Source: Murimonas intestini (GTDB taxonomy: Bacteria > Bacillota > Clostridia > Lachnospirales > Lachnospiraceae). From it: DNA of 64,000 nucleotides. The stretch lies in assembly GCF_024622195.1 (NCBI RefSeq), contig NZ_JANKBI010000003.1, positions 62,001-126,000 on the forward strand, written 5' to 3'. Below the pieces are notes generated by a model, which was not told the DNA's origin, searched no databases, and saw only the letters and a list, made by a program, of their open reading frames with translations. The position numbers and the translations under genes were made by a program. Shown in pieces: positions 25,400 through 33,871 of the stretch. The stretch's first letter is position 1; each line of letters starts with the position of its first letter.

Positions 25400-28300
25400 T
25401 TAATCAATAAATACTCTGGTATAAGTCTTTAGGGAAACGTCTCCTGTCATGCCGTAGTCATGTACCTGGGAGGAAATATTAAAGGACAGGCCGCCTCCCT
25501 CGCCGTCTTCTGTATCTGTGCTGTTGCTGGCATTATTCTGACGGACGAGTGTCCTTTCTTCAACAAGGTCAAAATATCCTCTTGCAAGCAGGCGGTTATT
25601 CAGTGTGCTGGATACTTCAACAAGAATGGTATTTTCGCCGGGAATAAGCCACTCACTGATATCGGCCTGCAGAGACTGCATATTGAAAGCTCCGGCCTTA
25701 TGTCCGTTTACATAGATGGCTGCAGTATTTCCGTTGACAGAGCCGATCTCCAGAACGACCCCATTTGCCTCTGACCAGTCAGACGGGAGTGTGACCCTGG
25801 CGGTATAGTAGCCTACGCCGGAAACTTCAGGACCGATCCTGGGGATGTCTTTCCAGGGTTTCAGGCTTACTGTACCGGCATGGAGCATGTCTTTCGTTGT
25901 CTCGTAGTAAACTTCCTTTGTGACGATCCCAAGACCACGGTCTTCCGTGATAGTCACCTTGTCACCTTCATTCCAGTCTTCTACTGACAGGTCCCAAAGA
26001 GGGATAGGGATGTTGTCGGGCACATCTGCCGAAAAACTCTTTAGTGAGCCGTCCTGAAGGGTAAAACTGTATTCTCCGCTCTCAAATACTCTGGCGAGGA
26101 AACGGCCGTTTTCTTTTGTTAAAGTATAGCAGCCTGAGCTCATGCCGGAAGAGGAGACGCTGTCAGACGTCAGGCTTTCATGACAGGGATTCAGCGTGAC
26201 CGCATGAAGGTCATTATTTTCACACATGTCGATCACATACAGGCAGGCCTCTCCTGGAGCAAGTTTAAGATCCAGCACAGTATTCCCACTGGCTTTCTTA
26301 TAGTATCCCGGCTCTGTGATTTCTCCGTTCCAGCAGTCGATCTTATAAGGCTTTCCCTCACCCCGTACTGATACAGTGAAGGAGAAGGGCTCTTCTTCAG
26401 TATACATCATGTTGTAAGCATAGAAATAAGTTTTGGAGCCCTCTTCACGCAGCAGTGTCAGGATATTTTTATTTTCTTCTGCGAATTCAGTTCTGGGCCT
26501 TATACCAAGGCTGATAAGCGCCTTATACACGTCAGCCTGGCCATCCAGCTCCCTGACATTCGGCAGGGATTTCATCTCATTGATTATGTGTTCCAGTTCT
26601 CTGTCCATGCCGTCATTGAACGGTGTAATGGCAGCAGCCTTTGCATGGAAGGTATCTGAAAACGGACGTGTAGTTTCAGTCACCCCGTTTACAAACAGGA
26701 TTGGAAGCCCTTTCTTTGCCATCTGGCAGAGTTTTCTGGCAGAGGACAGGGGCAGGCATGTCTGATATATGATCAGGGCCTGATAGCCTGGGCCGTCGTG
26801 GAGCAGTTCCCCGTCAGAAAAATCAACGAAGTCTTCTTCCAGGATCTGAGGAGCAAAATAGTCCCATGTATATCCTGAATTCTGAAGCTTCATGTCCTTC
26901 CAGAAGACACCCTCGTTTCCGCGCATTAAGTCGTGTTCATAAAGTTCCTTCTCATTTTTGCCTGTAAAATACAGATTATTGAAATTGTAGTCCAGGCGGA
27001 GGATCCCCAGGTCCATGCGCGGCTTACCCTGACGGAGAAGCATCTGGAAGCGTGTGATCATGCCGGTCCAGTCCTTATAGTGCTGGTACGAGGGCTGGCG
27101 TGAGCCGAAACGCTCGGAAAATACAGGCCACATCCCTTCATGGCCCGGCCAGTAGGTGGACTCTTCTGAGCCGGCTATACTTGCATAGCCGTGCAGGACA
27201 GTCTTGGTGACGCCGGCGGCGAACTGGGTGAAAATGATCTGGGTATAAAAATCCATCCCCATCATGTAATTGAGCATCGTGGCTCCTGTCTCACTGGAAT
27301 ATGTCCTGTTGTAAATATGTGCAGGTCCGGCCAGGTTCCTGTACGGTTCAATCTGGGAGGCAAACTCCAGAGATTCTGTCTCAATGCCGTCCACATATTT
27401 TCCGGGCTGTGAGATCTCAAAGGGAAGACCATAGGAGATCTCGGCGCGGAGCGTCATCCCCACAGTGTGAAGCCATTCCTGGAGCGGCTTTAGCATATTA
27501 TCCATATACAGATCTGTCATCGTCTGGTAGACGTCATTATGAAGTTTTTCCGCAAAAACCTCATCCTCCATAAAATAATGGTAGTGATAATACAGGCACA
27601 TCATACCGCCGTCCTTGACGATAAATGGCAGGTATGGCGTCAGGTCGTAGCCCCGGCGGCTCCTGAATTCGTCCAGAAAATGATATCCCCAGAACTGTCC
27701 GCCGGCTCCGAAGGTGGATAACTCAAGTGAATCCATATACATCATGCCCCGGCCATTTTTAAAGAGGTCCTCCTGCAGCTTCGGAGTCAGTATCTCACTT
27801 CCCCAGTAATCAATCACAGCCTCCGCTCCATAGCGGTCTATGTAATTCACTGTGTAGGAGGTACTGACGGAGGGGCCTGCAGTCTGGCCTGTACCATGTA
27901 TCCAGAAATAGAAGAGCAGATAATCGCCGTCCGTGGGAGCCGTCCAGGACAGCTGCCCCTCAGTTACATTATCTGTAAGTATATAAAAGGAATCCTTGTC
28001 AAGATATTGCTTTCCGTCTGTCTCACCCAGTTTCCTGACTGCGACGGCTGCTTCCAGGTCCTGTCTGTGTACATTTGGCATGACCGTCTTTGCACGGGGG
28101 ATCTCACCGGAGCGTGTTTTCCCGGCTTTTACCAGTTCAGTGACATAGTTCAGCTCTTTGGCTGCCGCTTTATCATCAGGCGTGATAGTTGTCAGATTTG
28201 CATTTGACCAGTTTGTGCCGCTTGTCATGCTCACACCCATGGACCTCTGCGTGGCTTCAGCCACAAGCAGCTGGGAATCATGGACCCACTCCTCAGAACC

Positions 28301-28501
28301 CCATCCGTAGAGGGCGGAATCAGCCCCCGGTTCATCCATTGCCAGGAATTCAATAGCTCCAAACCCTGATTCGTCCAACATGGACATTTCATTTTTCAGC
28401 GTAACGTCCGTGTGCATTCCTTCTGCCAGCCACCAGCGGATATCAGGGCGGTATTTCTTGTCAGGTGTCTTTAATATATCTGATTTCAAATGATTGTTCA
28501 T
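25400..28501 (-). CDS. Alpha-L-rhamnosidase-like glycoside hydrolase (GH106 type)
   Basis: A 1033-residue protein with no signal peptide. It begins with RPDIRWWLAEGMHTD and NEMSMLDESGFGAIEFLAMDEP, the family's usual N-terminal barrel entry, and has a long catalytic region followed by galactose-binding-like beta domains (GYYTARVTLPSDWSEANGVVLEIG). GH106 enzymes cut terminal alpha-L-rhamnose from pectic rhamnogalacturonan. Length and domain order fit. The ATG at 28501 has AAGGAGGC upstream. It is divergent from an AraC gene; matching 21-bp-spaced repeats lie between them. The class is fairly sure; the substrate is inferred. Confidence 0.8.
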   Translation of the reverse strand: MNNHLKSDILKTPDKKYRPDIRWWLAEGMHTDVTLKNEMSMLDESGFGAIEFLAMDEPGADSALYGWGSEEWVHDSQLLVAEATQRSMGVSMTSGTNWSNANLTTITPDDKAAAKELNYVTELVKAGKTRSGEIPRAKTVMPNVHRQDLEAAVAVRKLGETDGKQYLDKDSFYILTDNVTEGQLSWTAPTDGDYLLFYFWIHGTGQTAGPSVSTSYTVNYIDRYGAEAVIDYWGSEILTPKLQEDLFKNGRGMMYMDSLELSTFGAGGQFWGYHFLDEFRSRRGYDLTPYLPFIVKDGGMMCLYYHYHYFMEDEVFAEKLHNDVYQTMTDLYMDNMLKPLQEWLHTVGMTLRAEISYGLPFEISQPGKYVDGIETESLEFASQIEPYRNLAGPAHIYNRTYSSETGATMLNYMMGMDFYTQIIFTQFAAGVTKTVLHGYASIAGSEESTYWPGHEGMWPVFSERFGSRQPSYQHYKDWTGMITRFQMLLRQGKPRMDLGILRLDYNFNNLYFTGKNEKELYEHDLMRGNEGVFWKDMKLQNSGYTWDYFAPQILEEDFVDFSDGELLHDGPGYQALIIYQTCLPLSSARKLCQMAKKGLPILFVNGVTETTRPFSDTFHAKAAAITPFNDGMDRELEHIINEMKSLPNVRELDGQADVYKALISLGIRPRTEFAEENKNILTLLREEGSKTYFYAYNMMYTEEEPFSFTVSVRGEGKPYKIDCWNGEITEPGYYKKASGNTVLDLKLAPGEACLYVIDMCENNDLHAVTLNPCHESLTSDSVSSSGMSSGCYTLTKENGRFLARVFESGEYSFTLQDGSLKSFSADVPDNIPIPLWDLSVEDWNEGDKVTITEDRGLGIVTKEVYYETTKDMLHAGTVSLKPWKDIPRIGPEVSGVGYYTARVTLPSDWSEANGVVLEIGSVNGNTAAIYVNGHKAGAFNMQSLQADISEWLIPGENTILVEVSSTLNNRLLARGYFDLVEERTLVRQNNASNSTDTEDGEGGGLSFNISSQVHDYGMTGDVSLKTYTRVFID

Positions 28502-28586
28502 AAACTGCCTCCTTTTGCTTTCATGAGAGAGATTAATACTTGCATTTTAAATATAAGATTTTATAATATAAGATACAATACTAAAA

Positions 28587-28614
28587 CTTGCTGAAGTATA
28601 TAAAAATCTTGCTG
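28587..28614 (-). promoter_or_regulatory. Tandem AraC-type half sites upstream of the GH106 gene
   Basis: On the plus strand CTTGCTG occurs at 28587-28593 and 28608-28614, 21 bp apart. Read toward the GH106 gene this is CAGCAAGA-...-CAGCAAGT, with the second site followed by AT-rich sequence containing TATAAA about 21 bases on. The layout and orientation match the sites before the GH120 gene. Confidence 0.65.
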
Positions 28615-28660
28615 CGAAAGCTGCGGCGCTGAGGATATGGCTTAGAAAGGGGGATGCAGT

Positions 28661-29653
28661 ATGTTTGATAATATCAGGTTTTCAACATATTATACAAAGC
28701 AGACGCTGACAGGGGCGAATATGAGAGAATTAAACCCATTTGGGGGAGAGGAGCCTGATTACATCATCAGGGGAAGTCTGTTCGCCATCAGCGGGAATAT
28801 CAAATCCTTGCCTGCTATACCGGTCAGTGAGCACACAATGGAGCACTCATATTACGTTCAGACATTTTCTGTCATGACATGTGATGAGAAGTACTACACG
28901 AAAAGAAAAGACTGTGATTCTTATCTGATCCTTTATACGTATGAGGGCGAAGGGGTGCTGGAATATGAAGGGAAATCCTACCCTCAGAAACCTGGGGATG
29001 GATTTTTTATAGACTGCCGGAAGCCTCATTTTTACAAAACTGCAGGTTCAAAATGGGTCCACAGTGACCTTCATTTCAGGGGAAAGCCCATGGGTTCCGT
29101 CTATGAAGAGTACTGCAGCATTAACGGACCGGCTTTTAAGGAGCCGGTCACGGGGAAGTATCAGAATATGCTGGAAAAGCTGGCAGTTCTGCTGAGTGTG
29201 TTTTCGCCTTACAGAGAGTTTCAGATATCGAATCTTCTGAGTAATATTGTGACACATATCCTGGTGTCCACATCGGAGAATGCGCGTGAGGGACAGTCTG
29301 TGCCGCAGAATCTCAGATATCTGATCCAATATATGGAAAATCATTATTTCAGGGAACTTTCTCTGGACTTTTTGGCTTCTTTTTCAGGGATCAGCAAATT
29401 CCATCTGTCAAGGGAATTCCACAAATATATGGGATGTCCGCCGAAAGAATATATCATCCGGCTGAGAATGCAGAATGCAAGATTTCTTCTGGAAAATACA
29501 GACATGCCCGCAGGCCGGATCGCGGGCATGATAGGCATGAAAAGTGAGAGCAGCTTTGTACAGACATTTAAAAAGCGCGTGGGGGCTACACCTGGGGAAT
29601 ACAGGAAAAAGTATACTCATTCAGGTCCCCTTGATGCAGAAGAATTAGAATGA
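28661..29653 (+). CDS. AraC-family regulator, probable controller of the GH106 gene
   Basis: A 330-residue one-component regulator. The cupin-type sensing domain spans about residues 45-150 (LILYTYEGEGVLEYEGKSYPQKPGDGFFI, DCRKPHFYKTAG), and the AraC domain the last 100 residues (LSLDFLASFSGISKFHLSREFHKYMGC and AGRIAGMIGMKSESSFVQTFKKRVGATPGEYR). AAAGGGGG precedes the ATG. Its 3' end overlaps the remnant of another AraC gene on the opposite strand by about 33 bases. It likely responds to a rhamnose-containing ligand and controls the divergent hydrolase. Confidence 0.92.
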   Translation: MFDNIRFSTYYTKQTLTGANMRELNPFGGEEPDYIIRGSLFAISGNIKSLPAIPVSEHTMEHSYYVQTFSVMTCDEKYYTKRKDCDSYLILYTYEGEGVLEYEGKSYPQKPGDGFFIDCRKPHFYKTAGSKWVHSDLHFRGKPMGSVYEEYCSINGPAFKEPVTGKYQNMLEKLAVLLSVFSPYREFQISNLLSNIVTHILVSTSENAREGQSVPQNLRYLIQYMENHYFRELSLDFLASFSGISKFHLSREFHKYMGCPPKEYIIRLRMQNARFLLENTDMPAGRIAGMIGMKSESSFVQTFKKRVGATPGEYRKKYTHSGPLDAEELE

Positions 29654-29935
29654 TATTCACTCGGCGAGCACCCATATATCTTCTTGAATTTTTTGCTGAA
29701 ATAAAAGACATCGGAATATCCGGCCATTTCAGCGATATCGGTGATCCGGTGACATCCTTTTTCCAGTAACCGGACGGCTTCCTTCATCCGCACCTTTGTT
29801 ATATGCTGCGAGACAGGATAGTAATTTATCTTTTTGAAGACAACTCCCAGATACGAAGAGTTCAGTCCCAGATATTCTGCGATCTGGTTGACGGACAGAT
29901 CCTGATTATTATAATTTTCATCGATCTCAATCCAC
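29621..29935 (-). pseudogene. C-terminal remnant of an AraC-family regulator
   Basis: Read on the minus strand, this open stretch encodes an AraC DNA-binding domain: LSVNQIAEYLGLNSSYLGVVF and ITDIAEMAGYSDVFYFSKKFKKIYGCSPSEYH, then a stop at 29621-29623. There is no start codon in a sensible place and no sensing domain; upstream the frame runs straight into a deacetylase remnant on the other strand near 29930. It is a truncated gene left by deletion or rearrangement. Confidence 0.75.
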
Positions 29936-30149
29936 CTGCCATCACAATAATAAGAATCTGATGCAGCTGGCTGAAGAATTCATCCAACTGGATGCCACAG
30001 AACCCAGCATATTTTACGTATGGGGCCACAGCTATGAATTTGACGTGGACGGCACCTGGGGTAAGCTGGAAGAATTCTGTGCCAGGATCAGTAACCAAAG
30101 CGACATCTTCTATGGCACAAATTCAGAAGTTCTGCTGTGCAGTGAATGA
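29934..30149 (+). pseudogene. C-terminal remnant of a polysaccharide deacetylase family gene
   Basis: The plus-strand reading gives CHHNNKNLMQLAEEFI followed by IFYVWGHSYEFDVDGTWGKLEEFC and a short tail ending at 30149. This is the characteristic end of the clostridial polysaccharide deacetylase-type family in which WGHSYEF is conserved. The N-terminal catalytic part is absent: the sequence upstream belongs to the AraC remnant on the opposite strand. Confidence 0.65.
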
Positions 30150-30170
30150 TCATATAAATGCTTTTTTTGA

Positions 30171-30203
30171 GATAGAATACTCTAAGTTTTAGAGTGTTTT
30201 ATC
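30171..30203. terminator. Hairpin upstream of the GH31 gene
   Basis: GATAGAATACTCTAA (30171-30185) pairs with TTAGAGTGTTTTATC (30189-30203), with wobbles, around a three-base loop. It may be a leftover terminator of the deacetylase remnant or an operator for the GH31 gene; TATAAT at 30241-30246 is the likely -10 of the latter. Confidence 0.45.
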
Positions 30204-30323
30204 TTGAAAATTAAGGGTATCCCGGATATTAAAAAAAGATTATAATGTATCTTAGATGAAAGTGGGACATCCCACAGAAAATGAGCTCACAGAGCACATA
30301 GAAGACAGAAGGGAGAAATTAAG

Positions 30324-32654
30324 ATGAAATTTGGCAACGGCTGCTGGCTGCAGAAAGAAGGCTGTGAATGCTTCGCCCCTGCACAGGCATATTTTGTAAA
30401 AAAAGAAGATACGAAGGTGACTATCTGCGCACCCACAGGAAGGATCAATCACAGGGGAGATACGCTTGGAGGAATCAACCTGACACTGGAGATCACTTCC
30501 CCTATGCCGGAGGTGCTCCGTCTAAAAACATCACATTTTCTGGGAGTACAGAAAAAATCACCCGAATTTGAATTAAATATACATGAAGATCTTCCCCTTG
30601 ATGTGACAGAGGATGATGAGACAATAACAGTCAGAAGCGGAAGCCTGAGTCTGGCAATCACGAAAAATAACTGGTCCATGACATACACAAGAGGCAATGA
30701 GAAGCTTACAAAAAGCGCGGGACAGGATCTGGCGTTCATGAAGACTGACTGGAAGGGATTCGCATATGACAAGGGCAGTGATGATGCCTATATGCGCCAG
30801 CAGCTGGGACTTGGCGTGGGTGAGCTGGTCTATGGCCTGGGTGAGAGGTTTACGCCGTTTGTTAAAAACGGCCAGTCTGTGGATATCTGGAATGAAGACG
30901 GAGGAACAAGCACTGAACAGTCTTATAAGAATATCCCGTTCTATCTGACAAATAAAGGGTACGGTGTGTTTGTAAACCATCCAGAGAAGGTATCCTTTGA
31001 GGTGGCGGCTGAGCAGGTGACGAAGGTGGAATTTTCAGTTCCGGGTGAGAGCCTTGATTATTTCCTCATAAACGGGCCGACTATGAAGGAAGTACTCATG
31101 CGTTATACAGACCTTACAGGAAAGCCGTCCCTGCCTGCACCGTGGACCTTTGGACTGTGGCTGTCCACTTCCTTTACAACGAATTACGATGAAGAGACTG
31201 TTATGAGTTTTATTGACGGGATGCTGGATCGGGATATTCCTCTTCGTGTATTCCACTTTGACTGCTTCTGGATGAAAGAATTCCACTGGTCAGATTTTAT
31301 ATGGGATGCAAGAGTGTTCCCTGACCCTGAAGGAATGCTGAAGAGGATAAAGGATAAGGGGCTGAACGTCTGCGTCTGGATCAATCCATATATAGGACAG
31401 GAATCTGCCTTGTTTGAAGAAGGAGTCAGGAGGGGATATTTCCTGAAGCGTCCGGGCGGGGATGTATGGCAGTGGGATATGTGGCAGCCGGGAATGGCAA
31501 TTGTAGATTTTACAAACCCCGAAGCATGCAGATGGTATCAGGATAAGCTGGAAGTCCTGCTGGATATGGGGGTTGACTGCTTTAAGACGGATTTCGGTGA
31601 GAGGATACCTGCAGATGCAGTTTACTATGACGGAGCAGATCCTGTGAAGATGCATAATTTCTATACATATCTCTATAACAAGACTGTTTTTGAACTGCTT
31701 CAGAGAAAAAGAGGGGAGAAGGAGGCAGTGCTGTTCGCACGTTCTGCTACAGTAGGAGGACAGAAATTTCCTGTACACTGGGGAGGAGACTGCTGGTCTG
31801 ACTATGAGTCCATGGAAGAGAGCCTCAGGGGCGGCCTTTCTCTGACAATGTCTGGTTTTGGATTCTGGAGCCATGATATAGGAGGATTCGAGAGCACGTC
31901 CACACCGGATGTGTATAAGAGGTGGGCGGCTTTTGGACTTTTGTCTACTCACAGCCGCCTGCACGGCAGCACTTCTTACAGAGTGCCGTGGGCATATGAT
32001 GAGGAAGCCGTGGATGTGGTGAGATTTTTTACTAAGCTGAAGGCAAAACTTATGCCTTATCTGTATGCAGGGGCAGTATATACATCCGGGACAGGTGTGC
32101 CGCTTATGCGGAGCATGGTGCTGGAATTTACAGGGGACAGGACCTGCCATTATACAGACCGCCAGTACATGCTGGGGGACAGCCTTCTTGCAGCTCCTGT
32201 TTTCAGGGAAGACAGTGTGGCAGAATATTATCTTCCCAAGGGAACATGGACCAGCTTTCTGACCGGGGAGGAGAAAGAGGGAGGCGGCTGGCAGGAGGAG
32301 ATACACGGATATCTGAGTATTCCTCTTCTGGTAAGGGAAAATACAATTCTGCCTGTGGGAGCCTGCGATACGCGTGCCGACTACGACTATGGATATGGGG
32401 CAGAGCTTCGGGTATACAGTCTGAAAGATGCAGCACAGGTGACAGTGTTTGGCATGGACGCCGCTCCTGAGATAGAGGCCAGGGCAGCCAGAGAGGGGAA
32501 TCGTATAATATTTACAGCAAAAGCGGCCTGTCCTTATACTGTCCGTCTTGTTAATGTGAAGGCAGCTGGTGTGTCAGGGGTAGAGTATGAGTATGATGGA
32601 AATGATACAGTAATCAGGCCCGGCGGTGAAAAAGAAATCGTAATTGAGATTTAA
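30324..32654 (+). CDS. yicI: Alpha-xylosidase, GH31 (YicI-like)
   Basis: A 776-residue intracellular GH31 enzyme, close in length to E. coli YicI, that removes alpha-1,6-xylose from xyloglucan oligosaccharides. The N-terminal beta domain contains YGLGERFTPFVKNGQ. The catalytic barrel has FHFDCFWMKEF, the nucleophile Asp in CFKTDFGERIP, which is the alpha-xylosidase variant of the GH31 motif, and the acid/base Asp in HWGGDCWSDYESM. GGGAGAAATT precedes the ATG. No regulator gene lies next to it, unlike the four other hydrolases. It is followed by a decayed MITE and a terminator-like hairpin. Confidence 0.93.
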   Translation: MKFGNGCWLQKEGCECFAPAQAYFVKKEDTKVTICAPTGRINHRGDTLGGINLTLEITSPMPEVLRLKTSHFLGVQKKSPEFELNIHEDLPLDVTEDDETITVRSGSLSLAITKNNWSMTYTRGNEKLTKSAGQDLAFMKTDWKGFAYDKGSDDAYMRQQLGLGVGELVYGLGERFTPFVKNGQSVDIWNEDGGTSTEQSYKNIPFYLTNKGYGVFVNHPEKVSFEVAAEQVTKVEFSVPGESLDYFLINGPTMKEVLMRYTDLTGKPSLPAPWTFGLWLSTSFTTNYDEETVMSFIDGMLDRDIPLRVFHFDCFWMKEFHWSDFIWDARVFPDPEGMLKRIKDKGLNVCVWINPYIGQESALFEEGVRRGYFLKRPGGDVWQWDMWQPGMAIVDFTNPEACRWYQDKLEVLLDMGVDCFKTDFGERIPADAVYYDGADPVKMHNFYTYLYNKTVFELLQRKRGEKEAVLFARSATVGGQKFPVHWGGDCWSDYESMEESLRGGLSLTMSGFGFWSHDIGGFESTSTPDVYKRWAAFGLLSTHSRLHGSTSYRVPWAYDEEAVDVVRFFTKLKAKLMPYLYAGAVYTSGTGVPLMRSMVLEFTGDRTCHYTDRQYMLGDSLLAAPVFREDSVAEYYLPKGTWTSFLTGEEKEGGGWQEEIHGYLSIPLLVRENTILPVGACDTRADYDYGYGAELRVYSLKDAAQVTVFGMDAAPEIEARAAREGNRIIFTAKAACPYTVRLVNVKAAGVSGVEYEYDGNDTVIRPGGEKEIVIEI

Positions 32655-32696
32655 GGCAGACCACCTGCCCCTGTAGCGATTTTGGTTTAAAACCGC

Positions 32697-32767
32697 GTTT
32701 GACGATGTGATTTTTCTGCACTTCTATAATGTTTAACAGGTCTGTGCATTTACTGCACAGACCTGTT
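32697..32767 (-). repeat. Decayed MITE-family copy with strong hairpin
   Basis: A perfect 14-bp stem, AACAGGTCTGTGCA (32735-32748) with its complement (32754-32767). The core 25 bases (32739-32763) match the hairpin of the MITE at 20295-20319 at 24 positions. The flank 32697-32734 is a diverged version of the MITE internal block. The terminal repeats are not clear. It lies 80 bases after the GH31 stop and could double as a transcript end. Confidence 0.65.
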
Positions 32768-32779
32768 CGAATGTCCGAA

Positions 32780-32890
32780 TTATTTTTCTTTCTCATTTTT
32801 CTTTTTTTTGCTCCACCAAGTAGCAGTCAATGAACATCCCCCGCCTAAAACCAGCAAAATGATTAAAATATATATCCATAAATTATCCAT
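32780..32890 (-). CDS. 36-aa single-span membrane peptide
   Basis: A small gene: ATG at 32890 after a strong AAGGGGGAAG, stop at 32780. The peptide begins MDNLWIYILIILLVLGGG, giving one hydrophobic helix, continues CSLTATWWS and ends in a highly basic tail (KKKKNEKEK). It has a good ribosome site and a clean membrane-anchor design, so it is probably real, although no family is recognised with certainty. It is on the same strand as the small membrane protein and XRE regulator upstream, separated by a hairpin at 33006-33038. Confidence 0.6.
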   Translation of the reverse strand: MDNLWIYILIILLVLGGGCSLTATWWSKKKKNEKEK

Positions 32891-33005
32891 TATATCTTCC
32901 CCCTTCCCAGACAATGTATTTTATTTACGGTTTTGCCTGTCTTTACTGATAGTATAATTTATTTATAACTATAAGTCAATTATTTCTTACATAAAGTTTA
33001 AAACA

Positions 33006-33038
33006 ATAACCTGTTACATTAATTCTGTAAACAGGTTA
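33006..33038 (-). terminator. Terminator of the small membrane-protein gene
   Basis: AATAACCTGTTACA pairs with TGTAAACAGGTTA (about 33006-33038) around a short AT loop. On the minus strand the stem is followed by ATTGTTTTAAAC. It lies 15 bases past the stop of the gene at 33054. Confidence 0.65.
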
Positions 33039-33053
33039 GATCTCAGCGATGGG

Positions 33054-33383
33054 TTATCTTTTTATCCTCAGTACTGCTGCATTAATAATTATTGTAAGCA
33101 ATGTAATGTCATATGTTAGGGTTATTGCACTAGTATAGATCAGAGGGTCACTTGTAATTGAATATGTATAGTAAGAACATATATTTAACAGAACAAACAG
33201 CATGATTATTCCCCTGACACAAGAGGTGGCAATTATTCCCCGTCCCCGTTCATCTCTGCCTTCCTTTGAAAAATAAAATACAATAAATATAGCCGTTAGC
33301 ACAAAAAGCAGTATTTTACAGACAACAATAAACGTCATATTTTTAAACAGCTCCATAATAATAATTGGCATTTTTAATTCCAT
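33054..33383 (-). CDS. Hypothetical membrane protein beside an XRE regulator
   Basis: A 109-residue membrane protein with about three helices (near 10-38, 52-72 and 80-104) and a charged cytoplasmic motif KEGRDERGRGII between the first and second. The DERGR motif and the pairing with a small XRE regulator recall DUF2178/DUF2975-like clostridial proteins, but I cannot assign a family. AGAGGTGG precedes the ATG at 33383. It lies about 90 bases downstream of the XRE gene on the same strand, so one operon is likely. Confidence 0.65.
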   Translation of the reverse strand: MELKMPIIIMELFKNMTFIVVCKILLFVLTAIFIVFYFSKEGRDERGRGIIATSCVRGIIMLFVLLNICSYYTYSITSDPLIYTSAITLTYDITLLTIIINAAVLRIKR

Positions 33384-33476
33384 TCCATTTCCACCTCTCC
33401 CTGAGTTAACATTCTTTATTACTTTGAGTTATGCCGGCAGCAGTTATCCGACAAGTATTATATAGCTCATAAAGTA

Positions 33477-33707
33477 TCATTTAGGCAATACCTCCTGAAA
33501 ATCGAATAAATCTTCTATGGTAACATTAAATACCTTTGCAATACTGTAAGCTAAAAGCATTGACGGATTATATCTATTTCGTTCAAGCTGTATGATAGTC
33601 TGACGTGATACGCCTACAAGGTCGGCAAGTTCCTGCTGGCTCATTCTTTTCGTAGCCCTGAAAACATGAATCTTGCTATCAAATTTATACTTATCTAATT
33701 TTGCCAC
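33477..33707 (-). CDS. Small XRE-family (Cro/CI-like) transcriptional regulator
   Basis: A 76-residue helix-turn-helix protein with the XRE fold in MSQQELADLVGVSRQTIIQLERNRYNPSMLLAYSIAKVF followed by the usual ending VTIEDLFDFQE. It has almost no other domain. Regulators of this YozG/plasmid-Cro-like size often precede small membrane proteins, as here, and probably autoregulate. Upstream (minus-strand side) TTGATT and AT-rich sequence are present but no clear promoter was fixed. Confidence 0.9.
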   Translation of the reverse strand: MAKLDKYKFDSKIHVFRATKRMSQQELADLVGVSRQTIIQLERNRYNPSMLLAYSIAKVFNVTIEDLFDFQEVLPK

Positions 33708-33800
33708 ATATGCACCGCCTCCACTGAAATAATCTGCTGTTGATTATAACATATTTCTAACACTATGTGAAATATATTTTATTCCCGGATCAACAAAAAT

Positions 33801-33832
33801 AGCGTGCATTCCTTATACAGAAAATGCACGCT
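33801..33832 (-). terminator. Terminator of the ferritin operon
   Basis: AGCGTGCATT (33801-33810) and AATGCACGCT (33823-33832) form a perfect 10-bp stem. On the minus strand the stem is followed by ATTTTTGTTG, a proper T tract. It lies 40 bases beyond the stop of the Bfd-like gene. Confidence 0.8.
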
Positions 33833-33871
33833 TTCGTTTAATTTACTATCTTCCGATTACCATTTTGAGGA

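Noticed and set aside
31290..32306. 338-codon open frame antisense to the GH31 gene
   Set aside because: Full shadow of a well-supported gene; Cys/Pro/His-rich translation without family features and no ribosome site.
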